DNA from: CAVRZY01 sp963725415
GTDB taxonomy: Bacteria > Acidobacteriota > Terriglobia > Bryobacterales > Bryobacteraceae
DNA: 7,498 nucleotides
Direction: 5' to 3'
Assembly: GCA_963725415.1 (NCBI GenBank)
Contig: CAVRZY010000276.1
Location: forward strand, 1 to 7,498
Made by a program: the position numbers and the translations under genes
Shown here: in pieces, positions 6,511 through 7,498 of the stretch
Layout of the letters: each line of letters opens with the position of its first letter
Position numbering within the stretch: the first letter of the stretch is position 1
Notes under the pieces: model-generated
Told to the model about the DNA's origin: nothing
What the model saw: the letters and a program-made list of their open reading frames with translations, nothing else
The model's database searches: none

Positions 6511-7498
6511 AATATTTTACTAATGATGAATATATCATTAAAAACAGACCAAAGTCAATCTTCTGCATGCCACTGATCCATCAAAACAAGCTTAGCGGTA
6601 TTTTATACCTGGAAAATAATATTGCTATCGGCGCTTTCACTCCTGACAGGGTAAAAATTCTCGAAATGCTTACAGGAGAGATTGTTGTATCTATTGAAAA
6701 TGCCAAATTGTATAAAAATCTTGAGGAGTACAACCGGACTCTGGAAGAAAAGGTTAAAAGTCGTACACTGGAAATTTCTCAGAAAAATGAACAACTAAAT
6801 ATTCAAAAAGAAGAACTACATGCGACTTTAGAGAATCTTAAACAGTCACAATTCCAGCTTATACAATCTGAAAAAATGGCCTCTTTAGGACAGCTTGTTG
6901 CAGGTATTGCACATGAAATCAACAATCCCGTGACTTTCATCAGCGCGGGTGTTGATTCATTAAAAACGAACATTGAAGAGGTCAGACAGGTTCAGGATAT
7001 TTATCACAGGATCACACCTGAAAACGTGAAAGAAAAACTGAAAGAAATTGAGAAACTGAAAGATAAAATTGAATACAGGGAAACCACAGGGGAGATCATT
7101 AACCTGATTGATAGTATCAAAACCGGGACTGAACGTACAACTGAGATTATTAAAGGACTTCGTTCCTTCTCACGTCTGGATGAGGACATACTAAGGGTAG
7201 CTGATATTCATGAAAACCTGAATTCTACACTTATTCTTCTCAGGAATAAATATAAGGAAAGGATTGAAGTTAAAAAGTACTATGGAGATATTCCACAGAT
7301 TGAATGTTACCCCGGTCAGCTTAATCAGGTGTTTATGAATATTCTTTCCAATGCTATTGATGCCATTGAAGATAAAGGAATAATCACAGTTTGTACTTCA
7401 AAATCAAATGGATCAATCCAGATCAGCATCAGGGATACAGGAAAGGGAATACCTGAGAATATAAGAACAAAAATCTTTGAACCGTTCTTCACTACTAA
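6501..7498 (+). CDS. GAF-domain sensor histidine kinase, internal fragment lacking both ends
   Basis: The third frame is open without a stop from the junction to the window end (332 codons plus two bases), with no start codon and no terminus. Counting from 6501: residues 1 to about 68 are the C-terminal half of a GAF sensory domain (RPKSIFCMPLIHQNKLSGILYLENN, then GAFTPDRVKILEML). Residues 70-125 are a charged coiled coil (LEEYNRTLEEKVKSRTLEI). The HisKA dimerisation region follows, with SEKMASLGQLVAGIAHEINNP holding the phospho-acceptor H138, and a long Lys/Glu-rich stretch before IIKGLRSFSRLDE. The HATPase_c domain has its N-box at about 275-288 (NILSNAIDA), G1 box DTGKGIP at about 312-318, and F-box FEPFFTT at the very end. 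It would autophosphorylate on His and pass phosphate to a response regulator. Such kinases often carry further N-terminal sensor domains, not visible here. AT-rich codon choice, with many AAA, ATT and AGG codons, differs sharply from the upstream genes and resembles Bacteroidota (inferred). Confidence 0.9.
   Translation, partial: MNEEYFTNDEYIIKNRPKSIFCMPLIHQNKLSGILYLENNIAIGAFTPDRVKILEMLTGEIVVSIENAKLYKNLEEYNRTLEEKVKSRTLEISQKNEQLNIQKEELHATLENLKQSQFQLIQSEKMASLGQLVAGIAHEINNPVTFISAGVDSLKTNIEEVRQVQDIYHRITPENVKEKLKEIEKLKDKIEYRETTGEIINLIDSIKTGTERTTEIIKGLRSFSRLDEDILRVADIHENLNSTLILLRNKYKERIEVKKYYGDIPQIECYPGQLNQVFMNILSNAIDAIEDKGIITVCTSKSNGSIQISIRDTGKGIPENIRTKIFEPFFTT

Noticed and set aside
5701..7498. 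A novel radical SAM-histidine kinase fusion protein
   Set aside because: The fusion is only in frame after a one-base repair. The GC content changes abruptly exactly at the join, and both domains are truncated there, which fits a chimera and not a functional fusion.

Overview
The window looks like a metagenome-type contig in two parts. Positions 1 to about 6500 are GC-rich, with strong G/C third-position bias and long spurious open frames on the opposite strand. The gene types, the intergenic cgcagag palindrome and the sulfatase/dehydratase pairing suggest Acidobacteriota, perhaps Bryobacterales/Solibacter-like; this is inference from memory of the families, not a search result. From about 6500 to the end the DNA abruptly becomes AT-rich and encodes the middle of a sensor histidine kinase of the kind common in Bacteroidota. 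The contig is most simply a join of two genomes, either an assembly chimera or, less likely, a transfer breakpoint.

Layout, all genes on the + strand: (1) the C-terminal part of an enolase-superfamily sugar-acid dehydratase (1-485); (2) a sulfatase overlapping its end by 38 bases (448-1916), with a -1 frameshift near 1522; (3) an intergenic stretch with tandem and inverted GATTGACGATT-type repeats (1889-1965) and a small hairpin (2001-2019); (4) pheS, the phenylalanyl-tRNA synthetase alpha subunit (2089-3128), with a -1 frameshift near 2337; (5) a roughly 105-base imperfect palindrome in the pheS-pheT gap; (6) intact pheT with a TTG start (3258-5585); (7) a short gap with a hairpin; (8) a radical SAM protein (5701 to about 6500) with a -1 frameshift near 6481, cut off at the composition boundary; (9) a GAF/histidine-kinase fragment (about 6501-7498) running off the window.

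Functionally, the first two genes look like a catabolic pair: desulfation of a sulfated sugar substrate, then dehydration of a sugar acid. pheS and pheT form the alpha2beta2 PheRS that charges tRNA-Phe. The radical SAM gene has no assignable substrate. All three frameshifts are repaired by adding one G to a run of G. Since one of them is in pheS, which should be essential, base-calling or assembly error is more likely than gene decay. I see no mobile element, CRISPR array, RNA gene or defence system, and no convincing previously undescribed system.
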